Assembly (NCBI GenBank): GCA_049603715.1
Contig: JBMYSW010000030.1
Location: forward strand, 1-41,707
DNA: 41,707 bases
DNA from: Pontibacterium sp049603715
GTDB taxonomy: Bacteria > Pseudomonadota > Gammaproteobacteria > Pseudomonadales > Balneatricaceae
Reading direction: 5' to 3'
Numbering within the stretch: the stretch's first letter is position 1; the number at the start of each line of letters is the position of its first letter. The notes under the pieces were generated by a model. That model worked only from the letters and a program-made list of their open reading frames with translations. It was not told the DNA's origin and searched no databases. This document shows positions 7,759 to 16,506 of this stretch, one piece after another. A program made the position numbers and the translations under genes.

Positions 7759-9330
7759 TTAGGTCACAGGTGCTGGGTTAAACAACACCAAGTCGTTGTG
7801 TAAACCTAAGCGGTCGGCAGCCACTTGTTTGCGACCTGAAGCCACCTCAATGATAAGATGGAATAATTCCCAACCGGCTTCTTCAAGAGTAATTTCTTTA
7901 CTCGCAATACGGCCAGCATCCATGTCGATGAGGTCGTGCCAGCGTTTACCCAGTGTTGAGTTAGTCGACACCTTAATGACGGGTGCAACTTCCAGTCCGT
8001 AAGGTGTACCACGGCCCGTGGTGAATACTTGGATATTCATACCCGACGAAAACTGTAAAGTGCCACAAATAAAGTCACTCGCAGGCGTTGCCGCAAAGTT
8101 TAAGCCACGCTTGCGAATACGCTCACCTGGGCTCAAAACGTCAACAATTGGGCTATTGCCCGACTTGGTAATTGAGCCGAGGGACTTTTCAACAATGTTG
8201 TTTAAGCCGCCTTTTTTGTTACCCGGTGTAGTGTTAGCACTGCGATCTGCTTTACCTTGGCTTAAGTAGTCATCAAACCATTGCATTTCGCGCAGCAACG
8301 CTTCGCCCACTTCTTTGTTCTCTGCACGTGGTGTCAGTAGGTGAATACCGTCACGTACTTCTGAGACCTCAGAGAACATCACCGAGCCACCCGCTCGGAT
8401 AATCAAGTCAGATGCATAACCCACCGCAGGGTTGGCCGTTACGCCCGAAAAAGCGTCGCTGCCGCCACATTGCATACCCACCACCAGCTCGGAGATAGGG
8501 CAAGGTTCACGGCGGCGCTTATTTAAGCGCTCAAGGTGTTGTTCTGCCATTTCCATAATGTGGTCGACCATGTCTTGAAAGCCATGGTGACTTTCGTCTT
8601 GCAGACTCACCACATGGTCTTCAAGGGTTTTAGCCACATCAGAATTCGGCAAGATGTTAATGGCTTGCTCGTCATCTATTTCGAGTAGTCGACTGGGCGA
8701 AAGCTTTTCACAACCCAAACCCACTACCATAATTTCGCCACCGAAATTAGGGTTTTTGGCGATATTTTGCAGGGTGCGAATCGGCACGATAGCGGCAGGT
8801 GCCGTAATCGCCACACCACAGCCGTAGGTGTGATTGAGAGCAACGACACCGTCAACGTTTGGATATTTGGGCAATAAGGTTTGCTTAATTAGCTTAACCA
8901 CATAGTCCGTAATACCCGCAACACATTGCACACTGGTGCTAATACCTAGCAGGTTTTTGGTACCGACACTGCCGTCTGGGTTTTTGTAGCCGTCAAATGT
9001 GTAGCCCTCAAGTGGCTCAAAGTTTGGCTTAGGACGAGTCGCTAATTGCAACTCGTCCAATTTTGGTGGCGTTGGCATATCAACAACTTTTTCAGATACC
9101 CACGAGCCTTGCTTAATCAAGTGTTTGGCATAACCAACCACCTCATTATAGCGACGTACCTCACCACCTTGGGCGATATCCGTGAGTGCGACCTTATGAC
9201 CTTGGGGCACATCTTCAAGAAGAACAACACCACCGGGTAACTCAGCGCCCTGAGGTGCACCGCCCTGATCCAGAATGATCGCAACATTGTCACTTTCATG
9301 GATCTTGATTAGCACGTAAGACTCACTCAT
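7759..9330 (-). CDS. garD: Galactarate dehydratase GarD (UxaA family)
   Basis: GarD removes water from galactarate (mucate) to give 5-dehydro-4-deoxy-D-glucarate. The 523-residue protein matches the length of the Escherichia coli enzyme and many of its segments: DNVAII and PQGHKVAL in the N-terminal SAF-like domain (about residues 1-100), GYKNPDGSVGTKNLLGI, LNHTYGCGVAI, VVGMQCGGSDAFSGVTANPAVGYASD, TPGNKKGGLNN, FTTGRGTPYGL, and the terminal FNPAPVT. The enzyme is an iron-dependent dehydratase in the family. It is last in the unit tctC-tctB-tctA-garD; its ATG overlaps the tctA stop (ATGA). The product feeds directly into KdgD, encoded divergently at 12817. The altronate dehydratase UxaA is a shorter relative and fits less well. 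Confidence 0.95.
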   Translation of the reverse strand: MSESYVLIKIHESDNVAIILDQGGAPQGAELPGGVVLLEDVPQGHKVALTDIAQGGEVRRYNEVVGYAKHLIKQGSWVSEKVVDMPTPPKLDELQLATRPKPNFEPLEGYTFDGYKNPDGSVGTKNLLGISTSVQCVAGITDYVVKLIKQTLLPKYPNVDGVVALNHTYGCGVAITAPAAIVPIRTLQNIAKNPNFGGEIMVVGLGCEKLSPSRLLEIDDEQAINILPNSDVAKTLEDHVVSLQDESHHGFQDMVDHIMEMAEQHLERLNKRRREPCPISELVVGMQCGGSDAFSGVTANPAVGYASDLIIRAGGSVMFSEVSEVRDGIHLLTPRAENKEVGEALLREMQWFDDYLSQGKADRSANTTPGNKKGGLNNIVEKSLGSITKSGNSPIVDVLSPGERIRKRGLNFAATPASDFICGTLQFSSGMNIQVFTTGRGTPYGLEVAPVIKVSTNSTLGKRWHDLIDMDAGRIASKEITLEEAGWELFHLIIEVASGRKQVAADRLGLHNDLVLFNPAPVT

Positions 9331-10835
9331 TGGGCCGTCTCCGATTTAGCATGCTGTTTGCTCTTCTTGTGGATCATCACCGACACAACAACCGACAGGA
9401 TAATCAACGCCCAAAGCACCATTGCGATTGGACTCTTGGTCACAAGCACCGAGTATTCGCCGTAAGACTCAAGGCTCTTCACAAAGTAAACCTCAGCTGA
9501 GCTACCTAAGATAAAGCCGATAACCAAAGGCGCGATTTCAATACCGATTTTGGCAAAGATCCAGCCCGCCATACCAAAGATGAACAGCGTCCAAACATCA
9601 AACATAATGCCGTAGTTAATGGCGTAAGCACCTACCGCACACATCATGACAATAATGGGGTAAAGCACAAACTTTGGAATCAGCACTACTTTTGCGATGT
9701 GGCGAATAGCGTAAAACATCACAATAAACATGACGATATTGGCAAACATCAAGCCGGTAATCATTGAGTACCAAGTATCGATATTCTCACCAATAAACAA
9801 CGGACCTACCTGCAGCCCCTGAAGTGTAAAGGCACCAATCAACACCGCCGTCGTGCTGTCGCCAGGGATACCCAAAGACAACAAAGGAATAAGCGCACCA
9901 CCGGTCAAACTATTGTTAGCCGACTCCGATGCCACCAAACCTTCAGGCTCACCTTTACCTAGCTTTTCAGGTTGCTTTGATAGGTTTTTTTGCTGAGTGT
10001 AAGCCAAAATAGAAGCTGCACTACCACCGATACCCGGCAACATACCCACAAAGGTACCAATAGAAGACGAGCGGAACAGGTTACCCGTTTGGCCTTTAAA
10101 GATATTAAAGCTGAACGGCTTGCCCTTAGTAAGGTTCACCTTATTTTCGTGAGAAGTTTCTTTAACGCCCTTTTCAGCTTCTTCGATGATGGTAGAAATA
10201 CCAAATAAACCGATCAATACAGGTAGCAACGAGAAACCGTACGCAAGGTATGGCTCCATAAACGGTGCCATCAAACGGTATTCACCGTTACCGCCATTAG
10301 ACACATCGTAAACACCGATGAGGCTAAGCAACACACCCAAAAAGCCACTGAACACGCCCATCAAAATATTTTTAGATAGAGATGCGATCACCGACATGGC
10401 AAAGAAGATCATCAAGAACTTCTCGACGTAGGAGAACTTGATCGCAAAGTCAGCCAAGATAGGCGCAAAGAAAAACAGAATGATTGCGCTAAAGGTGCCA
10501 CCAAAAAGCGACGCAACAATACACGTTTTAAGCGCTCGCTCGGCCTCGCCTTTTTGTGCCATCGGGTAGCCATCAAAGGTCGTCGTAATGGACGATGGCG
10601 TGCCCGGAATATTCAACAGTACCGCAGGCACTAAGCCGCCCGAAATACCGCCAACGTAAAGCCCCAACAACAAGGCTAAGCCTTCGTGTAACCCTAGGGT
10701 ATAAGTCAAAGGCAAACACACCGCCACGGCCATGGTGGCTGTCATGCCTGGAATAGCACCAAAAATAATGCCAATAACAGAGCCTGCCGCAGCTAACAAA
10801 AAGTAGGCAGGCGATAGTAAGTCTAAAAATTCCAT
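9327..10835 (-). CDS. TTT large membrane subunit, TctA family (set 2)
   Basis: A 502-residue polytopic permease of the TctA family. It has GIIFGAIPGMTATMAVAVCLPLTY near the N terminus, LLNIPGTPSSITTTFDGYPMAQ, the central TFVGMLPGIGGSAASILAY, and GALIPLLSLGIPGDSTTAVLIGAF, with about eleven hydrophobic segments and a polar C-terminal tail (HKKSKQHAKSETAQ). It lies between tctB and garD, overlapping garD by four bases, so transport and the first catabolic step are made together. The direct link to garD makes galactarate the most likely substrate of this set; that is inference from context. Confidence 0.95.
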   Translation of the reverse strand: MEFLDLLSPAYFLLAAAGSVIGIIFGAIPGMTATMAVAVCLPLTYTLGLHEGLALLLGLYVGGISGGLVPAVLLNIPGTPSSITTTFDGYPMAQKGEAERALKTCIVASLFGGTFSAIILFFFAPILADFAIKFSYVEKFLMIFFAMSVIASLSKNILMGVFSGFLGVLLSLIGVYDVSNGGNGEYRLMAPFMEPYLAYGFSLLPVLIGLFGISTIIEEAEKGVKETSHENKVNLTKGKPFSFNIFKGQTGNLFRSSSIGTFVGMLPGIGGSAASILAYTQQKNLSKQPEKLGKGEPEGLVASESANNSLTGGALIPLLSLGIPGDSTTAVLIGAFTLQGLQVGPLFIGENIDTWYSMITGLMFANIVMFIVMFYAIRHIAKVVLIPKFVLYPIIVMMCAVGAYAINYGIMFDVWTLFIFGMAGWIFAKIGIEIAPLVIGFILGSSAEVYFVKSLESYGEYSVLVTKSPIAMVLWALIILSVVVSVMIHKKSKQHAKSETAQ

Positions 10836-10853
10836 TGTGTCACTCCGCGCGCC

Positions 10854-11288
10854 TTATGGCATTGATACAAGAAAGAAGTGATAAAGGACAACCCACACAA
10901 ACGTTGGAGCAATAAGCGAATTTGCCACAATGATGGTGATGTTACGTCGCGTTTTTTCATGGCAGTAAAGCATCGACATCAAAAACACAAACGGAATGGA
11001 GGAAAGCAAAAAGCCCAAGCCCATGTTAGGTAACACAGACCCAATAAAGTCCATGACCCAAAAGTAAGCAGGCACCAATGCAAGAGTGGCTGCTAAGCGG
11101 AAGAAGTCCGCGTTTTTTTCAAAAAACTGATAGTCACCGGAGCGAATCGCGCGTAACACAGGTCGCCCTTGTGTCACCACAATCACTAAGCCAAGCACGA
11201 TAAGGATGGTAATAATGATGCGGGGAAAAAACAGGTGCGACTGGTCAAAGTCGATTACAACGGTATTCAGTGAGGAAAACCAAGACAT
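10854..11288 (-). CDS. TTT small membrane subunit, TctB family (set 2)
   Basis: A 144-residue membrane protein with four predicted helices (about residues 20-40, 64-82, 85-110 and 120-142), placed between tctC and tctA and of the usual TctB size. The gap to tctA is 18 bases. As for other TctB proteins, assignment rests on position and hydropathy. It should form the membrane complex with the following TctA. Confidence 0.83.
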   Translation of the reverse strand: MSWFSSLNTVVIDFDQSHLFFPRIIITILIVLGLVIVVTQGRPVLRAIRSGDYQFFEKNADFFRLAATLALVPAYFWVMDFIGSVLPNMGLGFLLSSIPFVFLMSMLYCHEKTRRNITIIVANSLIAPTFVWVVLYHFFLVSMP

Positions 11289-11308
11289 AACGATCCTCTC
11301 GAGGAAGT

Positions 11309-11347
11309 TGTGTGCGCTCCTTAGCTAGGACGCCAAGGGCGCACACA
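11309..11347 (-). repeat. Strong hairpin between tctC and tctB (set 2)
   Basis: TGTGTGCGC and GCGCACACA arms (11309-11317 and 11339-11347) pair perfectly. Inside them CCTT and AAGG pair as a second short stem. The hairpin starts about 10 bases after the tctC stop codon, with no clear U tract. It takes the same place as the hairpin at 5366-5388 in the first TTT operon although the sequences are unrelated, which points to a common role in raising binding-protein mRNA over the membrane subunits. Confidence 0.65.
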
Positions 11348-11357
11348 GATCAGAGTA

Positions 11358-12413
11358 CTACTTTTGCAAGCTTTCGATGATAGATGCATAGCTATCACGC
11401 TTCGCTTGGAAGTGTGCTTGCGCATCGGCAGACTTACGGAAGTTAGGGATGAAGAAAGACTTTTTAAGTGTTTCTTGTACTTTGCCATCTGCAAAGACTT
11501 CCGCCAAGGCGTTGTCTAGGAATTCAACCACTTTTGGTGACATACGCTTGTTGTAAAGAAAGAAGAACTCTTTATCGAAAGTAAAGTTGCTGCTAGCCGT
11601 CATTGGCACGTTTACACCGCCAGGGCCAGATGAGAACTTAACCAACTCATCACGAGAAGTTTGACCCATACCTTCGGGGTTTGCGCCCTGAAGTGTAGAA
11701 GACTTAGCCGTTAGCCATACAAAGTTCATGGCTTTTTGGTCGTCTGCTGGCAAACGAGTGTACTGTTCGTTGGCTTGTACACTGCCGTTAATCACGTCAG
11801 CTAGGCCGTCAAACATTGCTTGGTTTTTATCAGACTGAGAACCCGTGTTAAGAGCAACCATGTTGTCTTCTTTACCTGGGTAAGCAAGGCGCACTGCGTT
11901 TTTCATTGCAGTGTAACCAATTTCAGAAACACCACCTGGCTGGATAGCAACACGAACGGTTTTGCCGTTACCTGCCGCATCAATGATTTCGTCCATGGTT
12001 TTGTAAGGTGAGTTTTTAGGCACTAGGTAGCCGTTACCTGGGTTGGTAGCGAACGAAGGGCCGATTTGCCATTGCTTGAACGGGTCTTCGTAACCTTTTT
12101 TACCGTACAAGTTACCTAAGTAGGCTTGGTCGTGGAAAATCATCAAGGTGTTACCGCTTGGCACACGGCCTAGCGCTTGATAGCCCGCAGAGAAACCCAC
12201 TGCGTCTACTTTGATGTTTGCATCGATCTTTTCAGCCAACGCTTCAGCAATGATTGATGAAGCTTGGTAAGTATCACCGCCTGTAGATTTTGAGCCAATA
12301 ACGATGCGGATGTTACCGCGAATTGGGTTATCAGCTGCAAAGGTAATTGCTGGGGCTGCTGCGACGGCGCCTGCTAGCAATGCGACTTTAGCGGTAGTGA
12401 TCAACGTTTTCAT
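11358..12413 (-). CDS. TTT substrate-binding protein, TctC-like (set 2)
   Basis: A 351-residue periplasmic binding protein with a clear signal peptide (residues 1-27, MKTLITTAKVALLAGAVAAA, cleavage after TFA). The mature protein starts with NPIRGNIRIVIGSKSTGGDTY, a divergent form of the TctC opening motif, and is the binding protein of the following TctBA. An AGGAG site lies seven bases before the ATG. It is the first gene of tctC-tctB-tctA-garD. It is longer than the set 1 binding protein (328 residues) and shows little similarity to it by eye, so the two probably bind different ligands. The promoter candidate at 12499-12526 overlaps a repeated operator-like motif. Confidence 0.85.
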   Translation of the reverse strand: MKTLITTAKVALLAGAVAAAPAITFAADNPIRGNIRIVIGSKSTGGDTYQASSIIAEALAEKIDANIKVDAVGFSAGYQALGRVPSGNTLMIFHDQAYLGNLYGKKGYEDPFKQWQIGPSFATNPGNGYLVPKNSPYKTMDEIIDAAGNGKTVRVAIQPGGVSEIGYTAMKNAVRLAYPGKEDNMVALNTGSQSDKNQAMFDGLADVINGSVQANEQYTRLPADDQKAMNFVWLTAKSSTLQGANPEGMGQTSRDELVKFSSGPGGVNVPMTASSNFTFDKEFFFLYNKRMSPKVVEFLDNALAEVFADGKVQETLKKSFFIPNFRKSADAQAHFQAKRDSYASIIESLQK

Positions 12414-12498
12414 ATTATTACTCCTGTCCCGTAATTTTTGTTGTATTTAAGACGAGAATTATCGATTTTTGATTAATAATCGTACCGAACGCTTAAAC

Positions 12499-12526
12499 AT
12501 CATACATCATATTAAGTCGGTTGCAA
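12499..12526 (-). promoter_or_regulatory. Promoter of the tctC-tctB-tctA-garD operon with operator candidate (site 3)
   Basis: On the minus strand TTGCAA (12521-12526) and TATGAT (12499-12504) are 16 bases apart. The core TATGATGTAT shared with the other two sites occupies 12502-12511, overlapping the spacer and the -10. A regulator bound there would block RNA polymerase, consistent with repression by a GntR/FCD protein released by a pathway intermediate. Confidence 0.5.
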
Positions 12527-12720
12527 TGCCTTGTTTTGAAAAAAATGAGACAGGGAAACCTCGCCTTCTTCCTTAGAGTTCTCCCTCAAAGATCATCCCT
12601 ATTTTGTAATTTGTTGCTAAACAAAAACAACATAAACCACATAAAGTTCACAAAAATCCAATAAAACCAATATGTTAAATAATAGCCAGAAGCCACATGT
12701 TGCGAATCAACACGAATGGT

Positions 12721-12754
12721 TTGACTAATAATTCATATGTTGTATGATGTATTA
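12721..12754 (+). promoter_or_regulatory. Promoter of kdgD with operator candidate (site 2)
   Basis: TTGACT (12721-12726) and TATGAT (12743-12748) are 16 bases apart, close to a consensus sigma-70 promoter. The 15-mer TTGTATGATGTATTA (12740-12754) covers the -10 and is repeated with one change at 4289-4303. An ATGT...ACAT symmetry (ATGT at 12737-12740, ACAT at 12756-12759) flanks it. The rest of the 403-base divergent region 12414-12816 is AT-rich and without a gene. Confidence 0.55.
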
Positions 12755-12816
12755 CACATGGACATGACCTAATGCCAGTGGTCAGTCCTCTTTCGCATCT
12801 AGCTAAGGATTTACAC

Positions 12817-13728
12817 ATGTCTTTTTCTACAGAACAAATGAGAGAAGCGCTTGGTAACGGGCTACTGTCTTTCCCAATTACCGATTTCGACAACAACAAT
12901 AAATTTAACGCAGAAACCTACACTGATCGTGTAGAGTGGTTTGTTCAGCACGGTGTATCGTCTGTATTTATTGCAGGCGGCACAGGTGAGTTTTTCTCTT
13001 TAGACATGGAAGACTACCGCGAGATCTGTGAAACAGCGGTTAAAACCGTTGCTGGTCGTGTTCCTGTTATTGCAGCAGCAGGTAAAAGTGTTAAAGACGC
13101 AAAAGCGTTTGTAAAAGCCGCTGAAGAAGCAGGCTGTGACGGCATCCTATTAATGCCTCCGTTCCTAACAGAGTGTCCAGAAGACGGTATCATTGAATAC
13201 GCAGCTGAGATCATTAACAGCTCTAGCCTGTACTTCATCTACTACAACCGTGGTAACGGCATCTTATCTGCTGAGTCTGTAAAAGAGCTAGCCTCTCGTT
13301 GCCCTAACCTTGTGTCTCTAAAAGACGGTGTTGGTAACATTGCTGCACTTAACGACACAGTAAAAACCGTTGGCGACCGCCTTGTTTACATCGGTGGTGT
13401 ACCAACCGCTGAAATCTTTGCTGAAGCTTACCTATCAATCGGCGTTAACACCTACTCTTCTGCGGTATTCAACTTCATGCCTGAAATGGCAATGAAGTTC
13501 TACACAGCGTTGCGTGCCGGTGAGACCGAAACAGTACAAAGCATCATCAAAAACTTCTTTATTCCTTTCTGCCGTCTACGCGACGAGAAGAAAGGTTACG
13601 CAGTAAGCTTGATCAAATCAGGTGCTGAAATCATTGGTAAGCCAGCGGGCGACGTTCGCGCTCCATTGACTATGCCAACCGCTGAACACAAAGCAGCCCT
13701 AGAAGCGATTATCAAAGCAAACTCGTAA
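12817..13728 (+). CDS. kdgD: 5-dehydro-4-deoxyglucarate dehydratase KdgD
   Basis: KdgD is a class I aldolase-fold (DapA/NAL superfamily) enzyme that dehydrates and decarboxylates 5-dehydro-4-deoxy-D-glucarate to 2-oxoglutarate semialdehyde. The 303-residue length is typical. Visible hallmarks are GLLSFPITDFD, the phosphate-loop-like GGTGEFFSL, the tyrosines in FIYYNRGNG (about 142-143), and the Schiff-base lysine Lys169 in SLKDGVGN. The ATG at 12817 has TAAGGAT six bases upstream; an in-frame start at 12772 lacks one. It is divergent from the garD operon and accepts the GarD product. Presence of this enzyme, with no GarL-type aldolase in the window, indicates the 2-oxoglutarate route rather than the pyruvate/tartronate-semialdehyde route of E. 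coli. Confidence 0.95.
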   Translation: MSFSTEQMREALGNGLLSFPITDFDNNNKFNAETYTDRVEWFVQHGVSSVFIAGGTGEFFSLDMEDYREICETAVKTVAGRVPVIAAAGKSVKDAKAFVKAAEEAGCDGILLMPPFLTECPEDGIIEYAAEIINSSSLYFIYYNRGNGILSAESVKELASRCPNLVSLKDGVGNIAALNDTVKTVGDRLVYIGGVPTAEIFAEAYLSIGVNTYSSAVFNFMPEMAMKFYTALRAGETETVQSIIKNFFIPFCRLRDEKKGYAVSLIKSGAEIIGKPAGDVRAPLTMPTAEHKAALEAIIKANS

Positions 13729-13787
13729 GGTTTATGTGGCTGTTGTGCAACTTCATCCAGACCTCAGCAGCCACCTTTTAATTGAGT

Positions 13788-13854
13788 AAAAAAGCACCCC
13801 TCGCCGACGAAAAGCGACAAACGTCGCTCTTTCGGTGCTGAATGGGTGCGCTTT
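13788..13854 (+). terminator. Terminator-like nested hairpin between kdgD and the GntR gene
   Basis: An outer pairing of AAAAGC-ACCC (13790-13799) with GGGTGCGCTTTT (13844-13854) encloses an inner perfect stem AGCGAC/GTCGCT (13813-13818, 13823-13828) with further GCCGA/TCGG pairing. The outer arm ends in TTTT. It probably reduces read-through from the highly expressed kdgD into the regulator gene. The pairing contains bulges, so termination strength is uncertain. Confidence 0.6.
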
Positions 13855-13953
13855 TACCCACATATTAAGTCAGGTTTAGTTCTAACTGATGCTTGTTAGA
13901 TAGAGCACTAAGAGGTAATGTAGCGCACTGAAATTTGCTAAGGACTTGAGATT

Positions 13954-14703
13954 ATGCGTCGTACATCCACTCCAGAAACATCATTCAAAGTAGAGCCGGT
14001 GGGCCGAAGTGGCAGCCTTGCATCTAATGTGGCTGATCAGCTGGAAACGATGATTGCACAGTCTCAAATTGACGTTGGCCAAAAGCTACCAACCGAAAAC
14101 AAACTCTGTGAAATGTTTAATGTGAGCCGCACCGTGGTTCGCGAAGCCATTACACAACTTAAGAGTTTGGGTTTGGTAGAAACCCGTCGCGGCGTAGGCA
14201 CTACGGTTTTACGCAGTCAGCCAGCCGAGTCGAGTAACGGATACCAAATCAATCCTTCAGCTGTTGAAGACATTCTACATATCCTTGAGTTTCGAATGAG
14301 TGTTGAGGTGAATGCCACAAAGGCAGCCGCCCAACGACGTAGCGAAGCCGATGTTGATGCTTTAGAAAGTGCCCTTGTGGCGTTTGATAATGCATTAAAA
14401 GTAGACGGTATGGCGCGCGAAGCAGACCTAGAGTTTCACATGGCCATTGCTAACGCGACCAAAAACCCCTTCTTTCAACAGTTCTTCGAGCAGTTCAACA
14501 AAAACGTCATTCCTCGTGCGCAAATCATCGACAGCAACAGTGACCAAACCGCTAACGAAGATTACTTGCGCGTTGTGCAACAAGAGCACCTCGCCATTTT
14601 TGATGCCATAAAGGCACAAGATCCAGATGCCGCTGGCGAAGCCATGCACAAGCACCTTTCCCGAGCTTATCGCTTATACGAGCAGCTCAAACCCGGGCGA
14701 TAA
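13954..14703 (+). CDS. GntR family regulator, FCD (FadR-type) subfamily, aldarate pathway
   Basis: A 249-residue transcription factor. The N-terminal winged helix (about residues 20-90) carries the GntR signature LPTENKLCEMFNVSRTVVREAITQLKSLGLVETRRGVGTTV. The C-terminal FCD ligand domain (about 105-235) has LEFHMAIANATKNPFFQQFF and the QEHLAIFDAIKAQDPDAA segment, whose His and Asp/Glu residues usually bind a metal and an organic acid. It lies between kdgD and the semialdehyde dehydrogenase, so it most likely controls this island, perhaps as a repressor released by an aldarate or pathway intermediate. The repeated TAYGATGTAT motif is the best binding-site candidate, but none is seen before its own gene. 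Confidence 0.93.
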   Translation: MRRTSTPETSFKVEPVGRSGSLASNVADQLETMIAQSQIDVGQKLPTENKLCEMFNVSRTVVREAITQLKSLGLVETRRGVGTTVLRSQPAESSNGYQINPSAVEDILHILEFRMSVEVNATKAAAQRRSEADVDALESALVAFDNALKVDGMAREADLEFHMAIANATKNPFFQQFFEQFNKNVIPRAQIIDSNSDQTANEDYLRVVQQEHLAIFDAIKAQDPDAAGEAMHKHLSRAYRLYEQLKPGR

Positions 14704-14781
14704 TCGTTCGCTCCAAGGGCTTGTCATCGGTTAGTCAGCACTCATTTTATTGACGGGCTGTTAGCTCACTTGGAGAGACTT

Positions 14782-16365
14782 ATGACGATTAAAGGCCACA
14801 TGCTGATTGGCTCACGTAGCCAAGCAGGTAACGGTAAAGCAATTTACGCTATCAACCCAGCGACTAACGAACAACTAGAGCCAGCGTTTTTGGGTGGTTC
14901 TAAAAACGAAGTTAACGAAGCCGCTGAACTTGCTTGGGCCGCGTTTGATCAATACCGCGAAACCTCACCTGAAGTACGCGCTAACTTCATCGAAAAAATC
15001 TGTGAAGAAATCATGGCCCTTGGCGACGAGCTTATCGAGCGCGCTATGGCTGAAACTGGTCTGCCTCGCATGCGCCTTGAAGGTGAGCGCGGCCGTACCG
15101 TTGGCCAACTTAAAATGTTTGCCGACGTTGTTCGCACAGGTAACTACCTAGACGTTCGTGTTGACGAAGCGATGCCAGACCGCGCGCCACTTCCTCGCGC
15201 AGACCTTCGTCTACGTAACATCGCACTTGGTCCTGTAGCTGTATTTGGTGCGAGTAACTTCCCACTTGCCTTCTCTGTTGCTGGTGGCGATACCGCTTCT
15301 GCATTGGCAGCTGGCTGCCCTGTTATCGTAAAAGCTCACTCTTCTCACCCGGGTACTTCTGAGCTTGTAGGCCTAGCGATTCAAGCTGCTGTAAAAGCAT
15401 CGGGTCTACCTGAAGGTGTATTCTCGCTTCTATTCGGTTCAGGCCGCGAAGTAGGCGCAGAGCTAGTTAAGCACCCGCACGTAAAAGCAGTTGGTTTTAC
15501 CGGTTCACGTGCTGGCGGTACTGCACTCATGGATATGGCCAATGCACGTCCAGAGCCAATTCCTGTTTACGCCGAGATGAGCAGCATCAACCCTGTATTC
15601 CTAATGCCAACGGCATTGGCTGAAAAGCCAGAAGCAATCGGTACTGGTTTTGTTGGCTCATTGCTGATGGGTGCAGGTCAGTTCTGTACTAACCCAGGTT
15701 TGGTGATTGGTGTTGAAGGCGAAGACCTAGACAAGTTCCTAGCTGCAGCCCAAGGCGCACTGACTGATGCCGCGACTCAAACTATGCTTTCACCGGGCAT
15801 TTTTGAAGCTTACTGCAGCGGTGTTTCTCACTTCAGCACGCACGCTAAAGTAGAGGCCTTTGCACAAGGTCAAGCAAGCGAAGCACCTAACCAATGTCAG
15901 GCTCAGCTGTTTGTTACCAGCGCTGCCGACTTCCTAAGTGACGAAACCCTTTGTGAAGAAGTCTTTGGTTCGGCATCACTGGTAATCAAGTGTAAAAACA
16001 CCGACGAATTTGTCGCTGTGGCAGAACAGCTTGAAGGCCAGCTAACAGCAACGCTTCACTTACAAAACGGTGACCAAGAAGCCCTAACCGGTCTTCTGCC
16101 TGTACTTGAGCGTAAAGCCGGTCGCATCCTTTGCAACGCCTACCCAACAGGTGTTGAGGTTTGTCATGCAATGGTTCACGGCGGTCCGTTCCCTGCCACT
16201 TCTGATGCGCGTAGCACGTCAGTGGGTAGCGCTGCAATTAACCGTTTCTTGCGCCCTGTTTGTTACCAAGACTTCCCTGCAGACCTTCTACCTGCAGCAC
16301 TAAAAGACGAAAACCCATTGGGCCTACGTCGTTTAGTCAACGGTAAAAACACCCTAGCTGAATAA
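14782..16365 (+). CDS. 2-oxoglutarate semialdehyde (2,5-dioxovalerate) dehydrogenase
   Basis: A 527-residue NAD(P)-dependent aldehyde dehydrogenase that would oxidise the KdgD product to 2-oxoglutarate, entering the TCA cycle. The catalytic residues are present: Cys302 in GAGQFCTNPG, the general base Glu265 in YAEMSSINP, and Asn159 in FGASNFP. The cofactor loop GFTGSRAGG (about 238-246) is also clear. The long N terminus and the AEMSSINP form fit the KGSADH group associated with kdgD rather than succinate semialdehyde dehydrogenases. The ATG at 14782 has GGAG six to nine bases upstream and is preferred over a TTG at 14770. It follows gntR by 78 bases. Substrate is inferred from subfamily look and context; cofactor preference is not readable. 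Confidence 0.9.
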   Translation: MTIKGHMLIGSRSQAGNGKAIYAINPATNEQLEPAFLGGSKNEVNEAAELAWAAFDQYRETSPEVRANFIEKICEEIMALGDELIERAMAETGLPRMRLEGERGRTVGQLKMFADVVRTGNYLDVRVDEAMPDRAPLPRADLRLRNIALGPVAVFGASNFPLAFSVAGGDTASALAAGCPVIVKAHSSHPGTSELVGLAIQAAVKASGLPEGVFSLLFGSGREVGAELVKHPHVKAVGFTGSRAGGTALMDMANARPEPIPVYAEMSSINPVFLMPTALAEKPEAIGTGFVGSLLMGAGQFCTNPGLVIGVEGEDLDKFLAAAQGALTDAATQTMLSPGIFEAYCSGVSHFSTHAKVEAFAQGQASEAPNQCQAQLFVTSAADFLSDETLCEEVFGSASLVIKCKNTDEFVAVAEQLEGQLTATLHLQNGDQEALTGLLPVLERKAGRILCNAYPTGVEVCHAMVHGGPFPATSDARSTSVGSAAINRFLRPVCYQDFPADLLPAALKDENPLGLRRLVNGKNTLAE

Positions 16366-16374
16366 CTTCGGCTC

Positions 16375-16411
16375 GCGAGCACTTGTCACTTGCGCAAGTG
16401 CTCGCAACTTT
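16375..16411 (+). terminator. Hairpin after the semialdehyde dehydrogenase gene
   Basis: GCGAGCACTTG (16375-16385) and CAAGTGCTCGC (16395-16405) form eleven perfect pairs around a 9-base loop, starting 9 bases after the stop codon. The tail AACTTTATT is only weakly T-rich, so this may be a weak terminator or an mRNA-stabilising stem that lets some transcription reach the AEC permease gene. Confidence 0.6.
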
Positions 16412-16506
16412 ATTAAGCTCGACCTATCTTCAGCTCTTTCTGCTCCATTCGCACTACCCGCATCACTTGCTCTACCCTTCTCTTTCCTCCGTTACAAGGA
16501 GCGTAC

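Noticed and set aside
12414..12720. CRP-like site or small gene in the tctC-kdgD divergent region
   Set aside because: No TGTGA-N6-TCACA match and no open frame with a start signal; only the two promoters and the repeated motif are supported.
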